Below, piece after piece: positions 34,532 to 42,636 of a DNA stretch of 64,000 bases. The stretch is from the NCBI GenBank assembly GCA_022823235.1, contig JAJDXO010000050.1, positions 62,001 through 126,000 on the forward strand, read 5' to 3'. Made by a program: the position numbers and the translations under genes. Each line of letters starts with the position of its first letter. Position 1 is the stretch's first letter. The DNA is from Rhodospirillales bacterium (GTDB lineage: Bacteria; Pseudomonadota; Alphaproteobacteria; Rhodospirillales; UBA2165). The notes under the pieces are model-generated. The model saw only the letters and a list, made by a program, of their open reading frames with translations, was not told the DNA's origin and did not search any database.

Positions 34532-35631
34532 ACGTGATCCACCGGGAACGCCAAGAACGCCTTTTCGCCGCCATGGCCGACGAAGGCGTGGACGTTGTGA
34601 TGTCCTGGGGGAACGCATGGCAATGCGATTACCTCCGCTATGTCTCCGATTATTCGGTACTGGAGGGGGATGCCATCGCCGTCATCCTGATCGACGGCGA
34701 CCTCCATTTAATCGTCGAAGGGGAGACCGAAGCCGGGCGGGCCCGCGCCAAATGCCCCGGTGCGACCGTGGAGGCCGCCGATGATCTGGTCGAAGCGGCG
34801 CGCCGGTATCTCGCCAAGCTGGGCAACCGGCAAATCGTGACCGCCCCCAGGACCCTGCTGCCTTATGGCCTGGCGCCGGAAAACCTCGACCGGGCCGCCG
34901 CTGACGGGACGGATTTGCTGGACCGGCTCCTCATGACCAAGTCGCCCGCGGAGATCGACGCCATGCGCCGGGCGACGGAAATGGCGGACGCCGGTTACCA
35001 AGTGTTTCGCGACGCGGCCAAGCCGGGGGTGGCGGAGTTTGAACTGGTCGCGGAAATCGAAGGCTATTTCCGCGAAGCAGGGTCTCCGGAAAATTTCATG
35101 ATCCTCGGTTCGGGCGGGCAGGAAGTGCGGGGCATGCATCCGGCGGGTGAGCGGCGGCTCCGGGAAGGAGACCTGGTAACGACCGAACTCAGCCCCTGTG
35201 TGGACGGATATTTCTCGCAAATCTGCCGGACCCTGGTGATCGGCGAGCCGAGCCGGGTCCAGCAAGACGCGTTCCAGGTCTATATCGACGCCATGAATGC
35301 GGGATTCTCGGTGCTCAAGGCGGGCGTCACCGCGAGCGAAGTGGCCAAGGCGGAGAACGACGTGTTCCGGGATTACGGCCTCGAGGAATATACCACCAGC
35401 GAATACACGAGGGTCCGCGGACACGGGCTGGGGCTGTTCCTGGATACCAAACCCCACATACTGGAGGATGTGGACATCGTGCTGGAGGAAGACGCGTTCT
35501 GCATCGTGCACCCGAATACATACCATCCGGTGGCCGGCTATATGGTGTTGGGCGACGCGGCGCTGGTCACCAAGGACGGCTATCGGACCTTCAGTTCGAC
35601 CCCCGCCGAACTTCTTTCGACGGCTGGGTAG
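34528..35631 (+). CDS. M24 'pita-bread' family protein (creatinase/aminopeptidase-like)
   Basis: 367 residues. An N-terminal creatinase-type domain (RLFAAMADEGVDVVMSWGNAWQCDYLRYVSDYS) is followed by the pita-bread domain from about residue 130 (LLMTKSPAEIDAMRRATEMADAG). The five metal ligands of aminopeptidases are mostly changed. D-x10-D becomes Glu and Gln (TELSPCVDGYFSQICRT). The His is kept in RGHGLGLFLDTKPH. The two Glu positions read FCIVHPNTYH and MVLGDAALV. Creatinase itself is metal-free and uses that His, so creatinase-like C-N hydrolysis fits better than peptidase. It overlaps HyuB by four bases. Possibly it hydrolyses the ureido product of HyuAB. Confidence 0.82.
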   Translation: MNVIHRERQERLFAAMADEGVDVVMSWGNAWQCDYLRYVSDYSVLEGDAIAVILIDGDLHLIVEGETEAGRARAKCPGATVEAADDLVEAARRYLAKLGNRQIVTAPRTLLPYGLAPENLDRAAADGTDLLDRLLMTKSPAEIDAMRRATEMADAGYQVFRDAAKPGVAEFELVAEIEGYFREAGSPENFMILGSGGQEVRGMHPAGERRLREGDLVTTELSPCVDGYFSQICRTLVIGEPSRVQQDAFQVYIDAMNAGFSVLKAGVTASEVAKAENDVFRDYGLEEYTTSEYTRVRGHGLGLFLDTKPHILEDVDIVLEEDAFCIVHPNTYHPVAGYMVLGDAALVTKDGYRTFSSTPAELLSTAG

Positions 35632-35640
35632 GGAGACACC

Positions 35641-36666
35641 GTGCGGCGCGGCCTGCTTTCCTGGTCCGAGACGGAGGTTCCCCCCGCCGTCCTGGAGGAT
35701 CGGCTCGCCCGGCTTCGAGGGCACATGGCGAATGAGGGGCTGGACGCCCTGCTGGTCTACACCAACTTTCCCCGCCCGGCCGCCGTCTCCTACCTCACCC
35801 ATTTCGTACCCTATTGGTCGCAAGGAATGTTGATCGTGCCGCCGGACGGGGCGCCCGTCCTGGCGGTGAGCCTCTCCAAGCGCGTCTCCAACTGGATCAG
35901 GGAGACGGCCCATGTGTCCGAGATCATCAATACGCCGAACCTGGGCAAGGAACTGGCGGCCAATTTGAAGAGCGGCGGTCATATCCGTGTCGGCGCGGTG
36001 GAACTAAATCGCCTGCCGGGCGCGGTCATCAACGGGCTCGAGGCCGAATATCCGGACATCGAACTCATCGACTCGACCGCGCTCTACCAAGACTTCCGGG
36101 CAACGGCGGATGAGACGGAAATCGCCCTGTCCCGCCGGGCGGCGGAGATCGCCCGGACGGCATTGGCGTTGGCAAGGCCGGGCGGCGCCCCCGTCCAGGC
36201 GGATATCCTCTCGGCCATCGAACGCTCCGCCCGAATGGCGGGGTGTGAGGAAATTTTGATCGATGTGGCCGAAGACCTCGCTGCCGACGGCCGGTTCCGC
36301 CGCCTCGACGGCCCGACGACCTTCAGGGACCGCTACGCCGTACGCCTTTCCGTCGCCTACAAGGGACATTGGGTGCGTCTTGCCCGAAGTTTCGATCAGC
36401 GCTGGCCGGAAGACCGGGCCAAAGAGCTGGAAGCTCACATCGCTTCCGCGGCCGGTTCGGCGGATACAAGCGGCCTGCCGGGTTTCTCCACCGGGCCGAT
36501 AGGACTGGAAGCCTGCATCGGCACCCTGCCCCTTCAGTCGATCATCAAGCCGGCCGCCGGGCAGGTCGTCTCCGTGAACCGGACATGGCATGACGAGGGA
36601 GGCGCCTGGCTGGCAAGCGATCCCGTGCTGGCCGGTCCTGACGGAAAGAACGCCCGGCCGTTGTAG
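35641..36666 (+). CDS. M24-like protein lacking the metal site (probable pseudoenzyme or subunit)
   Basis: 341 residues from GTG 35641. An N-terminal creatinase-type half (RLARLRGHMANEGLDALLVYTNFPRPAAVSYLTHFVPYW) leads into ADETEIALSRRAAEIARTALALARPGG, the usual junction to the catalytic domain. The expected catalytic block reads YAVRLSVAYKGHWVRLARSF, with no Asp ligands, and the GHG-type His and the Glu ligands are not seen. It starts 9 bases after the first M24 gene. It may be a regulatory partner forming a heterodimer with that protein. Sequence is more diverged than the neighbour's, and function is unknown. Confidence 0.72.
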   Translation: MRRGLLSWSETEVPPAVLEDRLARLRGHMANEGLDALLVYTNFPRPAAVSYLTHFVPYWSQGMLIVPPDGAPVLAVSLSKRVSNWIRETAHVSEIINTPNLGKELAANLKSGGHIRVGAVELNRLPGAVINGLEAEYPDIELIDSTALYQDFRATADETEIALSRRAAEIARTALALARPGGAPVQADILSAIERSARMAGCEEILIDVAEDLAADGRFRRLDGPTTFRDRYAVRLSVAYKGHWVRLARSFDQRWPEDRAKELEAHIASAAGSADTSGLPGFSTGPIGLEACIGTLPLQSIIKPAAGQVVSVNRTWHDEGGAWLASDPVLAGPDGKNARPL

Positions 36667-36686
36667 GCTGATTTACGTGAGAACCG

Positions 36687-37190
36687 CTAAAGCATATAAA
36701 ATTCGAGTTTCGTGGGCAGGTTGTCGTTCAACAAAATGATCTTCTTGGCGGCGATCTTCCAGACATCGTTCTCCCGCACAAGCCGCACGGTGTAGCGGCA
36801 GTTGGATTGGTTCTCCCGCCGGCGTTTCGGATCGTAAATGTGGGTGACGCAAACGCAGTTCACCAGAAGTTCCCCCGCGTGCGCCCCGTCCTCCACCAAC
36901 ACGTTGGAAATGGCGTGGGCCGTCCGCGGCAGCACCAGGGACGCGGCCGATTTGCCGGACCGGATGCGCGTCACCCGCTCTTCCAGCCTGACGCGGGACG
37001 TCAGATAAATCAGCGAAATCTCACCTGCCGGATTGTCCGTGGGTTCGTGCTCCGTCTTCCAGCTAGGTACCCAGTACTCAACATCCTCCGTCATGAGGTC
37101 GAGCCAGTCGTCCCAGCGCTGCTCGTCAAGGCAAAGTGCTTCCCGGTAGAGAAGCTCCGTCGCTTCAGACATCGATTCCGGGCCGCTCAT
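36687..37190 (-). CDS. Rieske ring-hydroxylating oxygenase, beta subunit
   Basis: About 167 residues from ATG 37190, which overlaps the alpha-subunit TGA (ATGA) and so shows translational coupling; the frame stays open to 37253 without conserved residues. The small-subunit pattern is clear: LYREALCLDEQRWDDWLDLMTEDVEYWVPSW, then LTSRVRLEERVTRIRSG, and the end YTVRLVRENDVWKIAAKKIILLNDNLPTKLEFYML. It is closer to benzoate/phthalate-type or BenB-like subunits than the one at 6446. Structural role in an alpha3beta3 oxygenase. Confidence 0.88.
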   Translation of the reverse strand: MSGPESMSEATELLYREALCLDEQRWDDWLDLMTEDVEYWVPSWKTEHEPTDNPAGEISLIYLTSRVRLEERVTRIRSGKSAASLVLPRTAHAISNVLVEDGAHAGELLVNCVCVTHIYDPKRRRENQSNCRYTVRLVRENDVWKIAAKKIILLNDNLPTKLEFYML

Positions 37191-38542
37191 TCCGCCGCCG
37201 CCCTGTCCGCGCCCGCTTCCTTGGAAAGAGCCGCCATGAGCCGGTCCCGCCATTCCCGGATCGGGCCGTGCAAAATGGTTTCGTCGCCGAGGCCAAGGGA
37301 GCCGACAATGGAGCTGATGGGATTAAGCCCCAGCTCCGCCGCATCTTCGATGGGCTCGTAGCTCACCGCCGTCAGGCCCCGCATGTACCCCTGGTTCCAT
37401 TCCACCATGTCGGCGCCGGGGCCGTCCTGAATGTCCTCGAAAATGGAGGTGTCGTCGGGCGTGGCGAGGCCGCTTGGATTGAAGAACTCTTCATACTGAC
37501 GGATGCGGAGTTCCCGCGCCGCCCGGGATTCCCCTTTGGGCGCGATGCAATAGGTGGTGATGTCGGTCCGGTTGGCGCTGATGGGGCGGTTGACCCTGAT
37601 CTGCAGGGACGCGTTCTCCAAGAGCTGCATGTTCGGGAAGTAGAGGGCATTTCGCGTATAGAACATCCACTTCAGGTGCGGATCGCCGATGCGTTCCTTC
37701 AGCTTGTCGATCTCCAGGTAGAGAGGCCGGGCTTCGATCTTGTCCCCGCCGCCGAACATCATGTTGTGGCCATTGGGGAACACCATGGAACCCCGGATCA
37801 CATCGCCTTCCGCCCGGTTCCGGTAAGGTGAATCCGCGTGGTCATCATTGGCGGAGCGGCTGTTCAGGATTTGGACGAAGGTCTGGTGGGTCGGCAAAAA
37901 GTGATAAAGATCGGCGGAATTCTCAATCTGAAGCTTCCAGTTGCCGTGATAGGTGTAGTTCACGACGCCGGGGACAAGCTCCAGCCCTTCCTCGCTCTGG
38001 TCCACGCAGAGATCGATGAACACTTTGGTGTCGCCGAGGAACTCCCCCAACGGCGGCACGTCGGGATCGAGACTGCCGAACATGAACCCGCGATAGGAGT
38101 CGAATGCCGGAATAGGGCGGAGGCCGTGATCTTCGGAATCGAACTCATCGCCGTAAGCCCCCTGGTCCTTGGTCGTCAGGCCCACATTCCGCCCGGCGCT
38201 GTCATAGGCCCAGGCATGGTAGGGGCAAACGTGAACTTTGCTGTTGCCGGTTTCCGTGTGACAGATCAGCGAGCCCCGGTGGCGGCAGGCATTGATCAGG
38301 CCATGGACCGTGCCGTCCCGGTCCCTTGAAACGATGACCGATTGGCGGCCGATATAGGTGGTGAAAAAGTCGTGGGGGTTGGGCACCTGGCAGTCAACGC
38401 CCAGAAACATCCAGCCGCCTTCGAAGATATGCTTCATCTCCAGGTCGAAAACGTCCTGGGACCGGTAGACGTCCGCGTGGACTTTGAAGATGCCTTCTTC
38501 CGGCCTGTCGATGACCATTGCGTTGATGTCTTGCGCGTCCAT
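37187..38542 (-). CDS. Rieske ring-hydroxylating oxygenase, alpha subunit
   Basis: 451 residues from ATG 38542 with GGAGGA upstream (an upstream in-frame start reaches 38587). Rieske ligands are C86, H88, C106 and H109 in CRHRG...CPYHAWAYD. The mononuclear iron site is D211, H214 and H219 in ENSADLYHFLPTHQ. It resembles benzoate/anthranilate-type dioxygenases. Electrons would come from a BenC-like reductase, which is not in this window. It is encoded with its beta subunit only, divergent from the amidase gene, suggesting that an amide's aromatic part is the oxygenase substrate. That link is inference. Confidence 0.9.
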   Translation of the reverse strand: MDAQDINAMVIDRPEEGIFKVHADVYRSQDVFDLEMKHIFEGGWMFLGVDCQVPNPHDFFTTYIGRQSVIVSRDRDGTVHGLINACRHRGSLICHTETGNSKVHVCPYHAWAYDSAGRNVGLTTKDQGAYGDEFDSEDHGLRPIPAFDSYRGFMFGSLDPDVPPLGEFLGDTKVFIDLCVDQSEEGLELVPGVVNYTYHGNWKLQIENSADLYHFLPTHQTFVQILNSRSANDDHADSPYRNRAEGDVIRGSMVFPNGHNMMFGGGDKIEARPLYLEIDKLKERIGDPHLKWMFYTRNALYFPNMQLLENASLQIRVNRPISANRTDITTYCIAPKGESRAARELRIRQYEEFFNPSGLATPDDTSIFEDIQDGPGADMVEWNQGYMRGLTAVSYEPIEDAAELGLNPISSIVGSLGLGDETILHGPIREWRDRLMAALSKEAGADRAAAE

Positions 38543-38626
38543 CCGTCGTCCTCCAGCGGGACAATTCCGCCGTTGAAACTCCATCACGCAACCCTCTTCA
38601 GGTCAATGTCGAAGCGGCTTTTCGGG

Positions 38627-38662
38627 CCTGTTTTCCGGACATATACTCACCTGTTTGGACAT
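38627..38662. promoter_or_regulatory. Tandem repeat CCTGTTT...GGACAT upstream of amidase
   Basis: CCTGTTTTCCGGACAT (38627-38642) and CCTGTTTGGACAT (38650-38662) stand head to tail, 23 bases apart, in the divergent gap between the Rieske alpha gene and the amidase. The spacing is about two helical turns, as expected for two regulator half-sites on one DNA face. Weak evidence. Confidence 0.3.
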
Positions 38663-40070
38663 GATCGAGCGGGCTAGAGCCATGCCAGAGCCAACCGGCA
38701 GCCTCCTCGGAGCATATGATCCGCACACGGCGGAACTGCTCGATTTTGCCTCCGCGAGACCGGCGTTTTTGGACGGCAGCGACACGCCCCGGGAGTATCT
38801 GGAGCGCTGTATCGACCGTCTGGAATACGACGAGGCGCTTCAAGCGTTTGTTCATATTGATCTGGAGGGCGCCCGCCGGGGCGCGGACTTGGCGGGCGAG
38901 CGCTACAAGGACGGCAAGCCCCTCTCCCCCCTCGACGGCATGCCCCTGGGCATGAAGGACGTGATCGAAACCGGCGACATGCCGACGGAATTCGGGAGCG
39001 AGATTTACAAGGGCTTCATGCCCCATATGGACGCCGCCCCCGTCTATTGGCTGCGCAAGGCGGGCGCCGTCATCCTGGGTAAAACCGTGACCACGGAATT
39101 CGCGGCCGATCCGCCGGGAGCGACCCGCAACCCCTGGGATCTGTCCCGTTCACCGGGCGGGTCATCGAGCGGGTCCGCCGCCGCCGTGGCCGCCCGCATG
39201 GTGCCCGCGGCCACCGGAACCCAGGTCAGGGGCTCGGTTCTCAGGCCCGCCGCCTATTGCGGCATCTTCGCCTTCAAACCGTCCCTCGGCACCATCAATC
39301 TGCAAGGGGTTTCACCCATTTCCAGGGTGATCAACCATCTGGGCATCCTGGCCGGCAGTCTGGCCGACAGCTGGACCGCCACCCGACACCTGTCTCAAAC
39401 GGGGGGCGGGGAGCCGGGCCAGTTGCCGCTCGACGGCCCGGCCGGGCTGCCCGGTGCGCGGAAACCCAAAACGCTCATTCAATTGGAAACGCTGGGCTGG
39501 CCGTTGACGCCGGAGAGTTCACGGACCGCGTTCGAGGAATATGTCGAACGCCTGCGCGCTTTGGACGTAACCGTCCACGACCGCCGAAACAGCGAAATAG
39601 TCGACGCCTACGAGCGGGCTTTGGAAGACACCGTTCGCATCTCCGACACCCTCCGGGGATGGGAGAACCGATACCCCATGTATGCCTACCTGGACTCTCA
39701 TCCGGATCAGTTGAGAAATCGGACGAGGAAGCGCCTGGAAGACATCCCGCCGGTCACGTTGGAGAACTACCGGACCGCGCGCGCAGACGCCCTGGCGCTC
39801 CGGGACCGGCATGCCGCTCTTTCGGAAATTTGCGATGCCTTGATCACCTTGAACTCCGTCGGCCCGGCCCCGGACGTCACCACCACGGGCAATCCCATTT
39901 ATGGCGACGCGTGTTCCGTCACCGGCGTGCCGGCGGTGAACCTGCCCCTCCTTTCGGCGGAGGGACTGCCCCTGGGCGTCCAGGTGATGGGATTTTACCG
40001 GGAAGACGAAACACTCGTCGCTGTCGGCCGCTGGCTGGCCGAGGCATGGTTGTCAAAAGGGAAAAATTGA
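38661..40070 (+). CDS. Amidase signature family enzyme
   Basis: About 469 residues. The Ser-cisSer-Lys triad is present: Lys in LGMKDVIETGD, cis-Ser in SRSPGGSSSGSAAAVAA, and nucleophile Ser in GTQVRGSVLRPAAYCG. The usual GTDTGGS is GTQVRGS here. The family splits amides into acid and ammonia. Start choice is uncertain (TTG 38655, ATG 38661 or ATG 38682), none with a strong ribosome site. It begins the plus-strand set amidase-cupin-LLM, with the cupin gene one base after its stop. It is divergent from the second Rieske pair, so a carboxamide of an aromatic acid is a reasonable substrate guess. Confidence 0.87.
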   Translation: MIERARAMPEPTGSLLGAYDPHTAELLDFASARPAFLDGSDTPREYLERCIDRLEYDEALQAFVHIDLEGARRGADLAGERYKDGKPLSPLDGMPLGMKDVIETGDMPTEFGSEIYKGFMPHMDAAPVYWLRKAGAVILGKTVTTEFAADPPGATRNPWDLSRSPGGSSSGSAAAVAARMVPAATGTQVRGSVLRPAAYCGIFAFKPSLGTINLQGVSPISRVINHLGILAGSLADSWTATRHLSQTGGGEPGQLPLDGPAGLPGARKPKTLIQLETLGWPLTPESSRTAFEEYVERLRALDVTVHDRRNSEIVDAYERALEDTVRISDTLRGWENRYPMYAYLDSHPDQLRNRTRKRLEDIPPVTLENYRTARADALALRDRHAALSEICDALITLNSVGPAPDVTTTGNPIYGDACSVTGVPAVNLPLLSAEGLPLGVQVMGFYREDETLVAVGRWLAEAWLSKGKN

Positions 40071-40071
40071 G

Positions 40072-40608
40072 ATGAGCATCAGACGCGTTGTGGCGGGACA
40101 CGATGAGGACGGCAAAGCGGTCATCCTCTATGACGGCGAAGCCACCAATATCCGCACCCCCACCAAGGAGATCACCAGCACCCTTCTCTGGGTCACCGAC
40201 GATACGCCCGCCAGCAATGACGGTACGGAAGACGCCGCGGACCGGCAGATCGGGATTCCGCCGCCCGAGACGGGTTCCATATTCCGTATCGTCGAGTTTG
40301 CCCCGGAGGGCAGCCGGGGGGATGCCGAGGGAGCCGCCTATATCGGCGGGGCCGGCGCCATTCAGCAGGAAGAGCGCCGTCATCCGGGTATGCACATTAC
40401 CAATTCCATCGATTATGCCGTCATCATGAACGGCGAGATCTACATGATGGTGGACGAGGACGAGGTGCTCCTCAAAGCCGGTGACGTGGTGGTGCAGCGG
40501 GGCAACAACCACGCCTGGTCCAATCGGGGAACGGAACCCTGCCGCATCGCCTTTGTGCTTATCGGGGCCCATCCGGCGGCGGGCGCGGACGCCGCATCGG
40601 GGCACTAA
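40072..40608 (+). CDS. Cupin-domain protein
   Basis: 178 residues with a C-terminal single cupin barrel: HPGMHITNSIDYAVIMNGEIYMMVDEDEVLLKAGDVVVQRGNNHAWSNRGTEPCRIAFVLIGAHP. Motif 1 gives His and Glu-type metal positions (GMHITNSIDYAVIMNGE); motif 2 gives the His of GNNHAW. Such small cupins act as metal-dependent isomerases, lyases or dioxygenases, or as sensors. It lies one base after the amidase stop and 32 bases before the LLM gene, so it shares that operon. A gentisate-like dioxygenase role is unlikely at this length; the reaction is unknown. Confidence 0.83.
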   Translation: MSIRRVVAGHDEDGKAVILYDGEATNIRTPTKEITSTLLWVTDDTPASNDGTEDAADRQIGIPPPETGSIFRIVEFAPEGSRGDAEGAAYIGGAGAIQQEERRHPGMHITNSIDYAVIMNGEIYMMVDEDEVLLKAGDVVVQRGNNHAWSNRGTEPCRIAFVLIGAHPAAGADAASGH

Positions 40609-40640
40609 TCCGACAGAACTTAAGGAATAGGGACGGCCAG

Positions 40641-41672
40641 ATGAAATTCGGCATCTTTGATCATGTGGACACGAACGGGCTCCCGCTCTCGGAGATTCTG
40701 GACAAACGCATCGAGTATGTGAAAGCGGTCGAGGAGGCCGGGTTCTACAGCTATCACGTGGCCGAGCACCATGCGACGCCCCTCAATCTCGTGCCGGTGC
40801 CGGGGGTATATCTGGGCGCCGTCGCCAATGCGACGACGACTCTCCGGCTTGGCCCGCTTTGCTACCTGCTCCCCCTCTACTCTCCGCTTCGGCTGATTGA
40901 AGAGATCGGCATTCTCGACCATCTTTGCCACGGCCGATTGGACATTGGCGTCGGCCGTGGCGTGTCGCCCTTCGAACTCAATTACCACAAAGTCGATCCG
41001 GAGACGTCCCGGGAGGTATTCCTGGAGGCGCTGGATGCCGTCATCAACGGTCTCACCCATGATCACCTCACACACGAAGGCAGGCACTTCAACTACAAGG
41101 ATGTACCCATGGAGGTGCAGTCCTGCCAGAAACCGTTTCCGCCCATCTGGTACCCGACCTCCAGCCCGGAAAGCGCCGCCTATGTGGGCAAGGGGGGGTA
41201 TCATTTCGTCACCCTGGGCGCGATGGAATCGGCCAAGGCCTGTATCGCCGCCTACAAGGAAAACTTCGCCGCCGACGGCCCCCACCACATCGCCTCGGAT
41301 GATTTCGAGGGCGGGACGGCCATCGGCGTGTCCCGGCATGTGATCGTGGGCAAGGACCATGAGGATGCCATGCGCATCGCCCGGCCCGCCTACAGGAAAT
41401 GGCACGACAGCCTGACCAAACTTTGGCGGGAGAACGATGTCCAAGGCCCATCCTTCTCCCGCCTGATGGTGGACGATGTGGAATTGGCGATGGAAGCGGG
41501 CTCGGACATTGTCGGCGACGCGAACTCGGTCGGCGATCAAATCGCCAAGCAAGTAGAGGAACTGGGAATTAACTACATGATCTGCCAATTCTATTTCGGC
41601 GACATGGCCCACGAGGACGCCATGGCCTCCCTGGCCCGATTCCGGGAAAGCGTCATGCCGGCTTTCCGGTAG
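40641..41672 (+). CDS. LLM-class flavin-dependent oxidoreductase (luciferase-like)
   Basis: A 343-residue TIM-barrel flavoprotein: MKFGIFDHVDTNGLPLSEILDKRIEYVKAVEEAGFYSYHVAEHH at the start, then LRLGPLCYLLPLYSPLRLIEEIGILDHLCHGRLDIGVGRGVSPFEL, the standard FMN/F420-binding core. Members oxidise or monooxygenate alkanes, sulfonates (SsuD), nitriloacetate or ketones using FMNH2. No flavin reductase partner is encoded nearby. It is third in the amidase-cupin-LLM operon. A sulfonate or amine substrate would fit the island but is not shown. Confidence 0.87.
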   Translation: MKFGIFDHVDTNGLPLSEILDKRIEYVKAVEEAGFYSYHVAEHHATPLNLVPVPGVYLGAVANATTTLRLGPLCYLLPLYSPLRLIEEIGILDHLCHGRLDIGVGRGVSPFELNYHKVDPETSREVFLEALDAVINGLTHDHLTHEGRHFNYKDVPMEVQSCQKPFPPIWYPTSSPESAAYVGKGGYHFVTLGAMESAKACIAAYKENFAADGPHHIASDDFEGGTAIGVSRHVIVGKDHEDAMRIARPAYRKWHDSLTKLWRENDVQGPSFSRLMVDDVELAMEAGSDIVGDANSVGDQIAKQVEELGINYMICQFYFGDMAHEDAMASLARFRESVMPAFR

Positions 41673-41768
41673 AGAGACAAGCCTGACCGCCTCATGGTTT
41701 GCGCGGCGGTGATGTCCCTGTTCCCGGTCGTTCCACCGAGCCGGGCCCGGCATCGCCACGCCTCCGAC

Positions 41769-42596
41769 CTATAGAGCGTGAGCAAACTGCTCCCTGTACT
41801 CTTCGATCTTTTTGCGAAAGCCCGCTTCGCACTCGCGACCGGCCTTGGCATGCGGCGAATCCTCGGAGACCGCGTTGCTGTCAAAAGTATCCAGTTGCCG
41901 CATGCTCGGCCGACCGGAAACCCGGTCCCACCATTCCCTGGTCTTCGGGTAGGGCTCCAGCCAAAAATCCAGAAAGCGAATCATTTCTATCACCTTGACG
42001 AAGGTCGCCGAGTTGGTTTCCGCCAAAGTGAACCGGTCACCCATAAGATAAGGCCGTCCGTCAGCCAGCGCCGCCTCCATCCGCCGGAAGATGGTTTCCC
42101 AGGCGCCAATGGCGCGCAGGACATAGAGGGAATCGAGACCTTCTCTGATAACGGATTGCTGACGATGAAGGCGATCGATGACCGGAATGTGCTTCCAGCG
42201 TTCTTCCAATTTGTCCCGCGGAATCGTCAAACGGAACTTTGTCACGAAGTTGATGATCCCGGTGGCCGCGAATCCCCGCTCATCAAACAGCTTGATGAAC
42301 TCGGCCATGTGGTAACGCTCAACCAGGTCGCTGGGCGACAGCGGCGGATCGGGCCGCAAAGCGTCGATATAGCTGCAGATAAGAGAAGATTCCCGAATGA
42401 CCGAACCATCATGAACAAGTGTCGGAACCGTGCCGTTCGGGTTCAGCTTGAGATATTCCGGGGTGAACTGATCCCTGTTCATGAGGATCATCTTGTGGGG
42501 AACCCAGTCGGTAATTCCCTTCTCGGAGAGAGTTACGACAACCCGGTTTGAACAGATCGAGTCCGTCTCCTCCAGATAATAGAGCTCCAAGGCCAT
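41769..42596 (-). CDS. Glutathione S-transferase family protein
   Basis: About 275 residues from ATG 42596 (GGAGGA upstream). The thioredoxin-like N-domain reads LELYYLEETDSICSNRVVVTLSEKG, with a CSxRV motif at the helix-1 start, then LNPNGTVPTLVHDGSVIRESSLICSYID for glutathione binding. An all-helical C-domain ends with YPKTREWWDRVSGRPSM. A Cys at this place recalls hydroquinone dehalogenase-type (PcpC/LinD-like) GSTs, which remove halide or thiol groups; that is from memory. It is the last gene of the TetR-ASST-alkylsulfatase-GST operon, 40 bases after the sulfatase. Confidence 0.85.
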   Translation of the reverse strand: MALELYYLEETDSICSNRVVVTLSEKGITDWVPHKMILMNRDQFTPEYLKLNPNGTVPTLVHDGSVIRESSLICSYIDALRPDPPLSPSDLVERYHMAEFIKLFDERGFAATGIINFVTKFRLTIPRDKLEERWKHIPVIDRLHRQQSVIREGLDSLYVLRAIGAWETIFRRMEAALADGRPYLMGDRFTLAETNSATFVKVIEMIRFLDFWLEPYPKTREWWDRVSGRPSMRQLDTFDSNAVSEDSPHAKAGRECEAGFRKKIEEYREQFAHAL

Positions 42597-42636
42597 CAAA
42601 TCCTCCTTATTCCAATTGGCCAGCCTCGATATGGCG

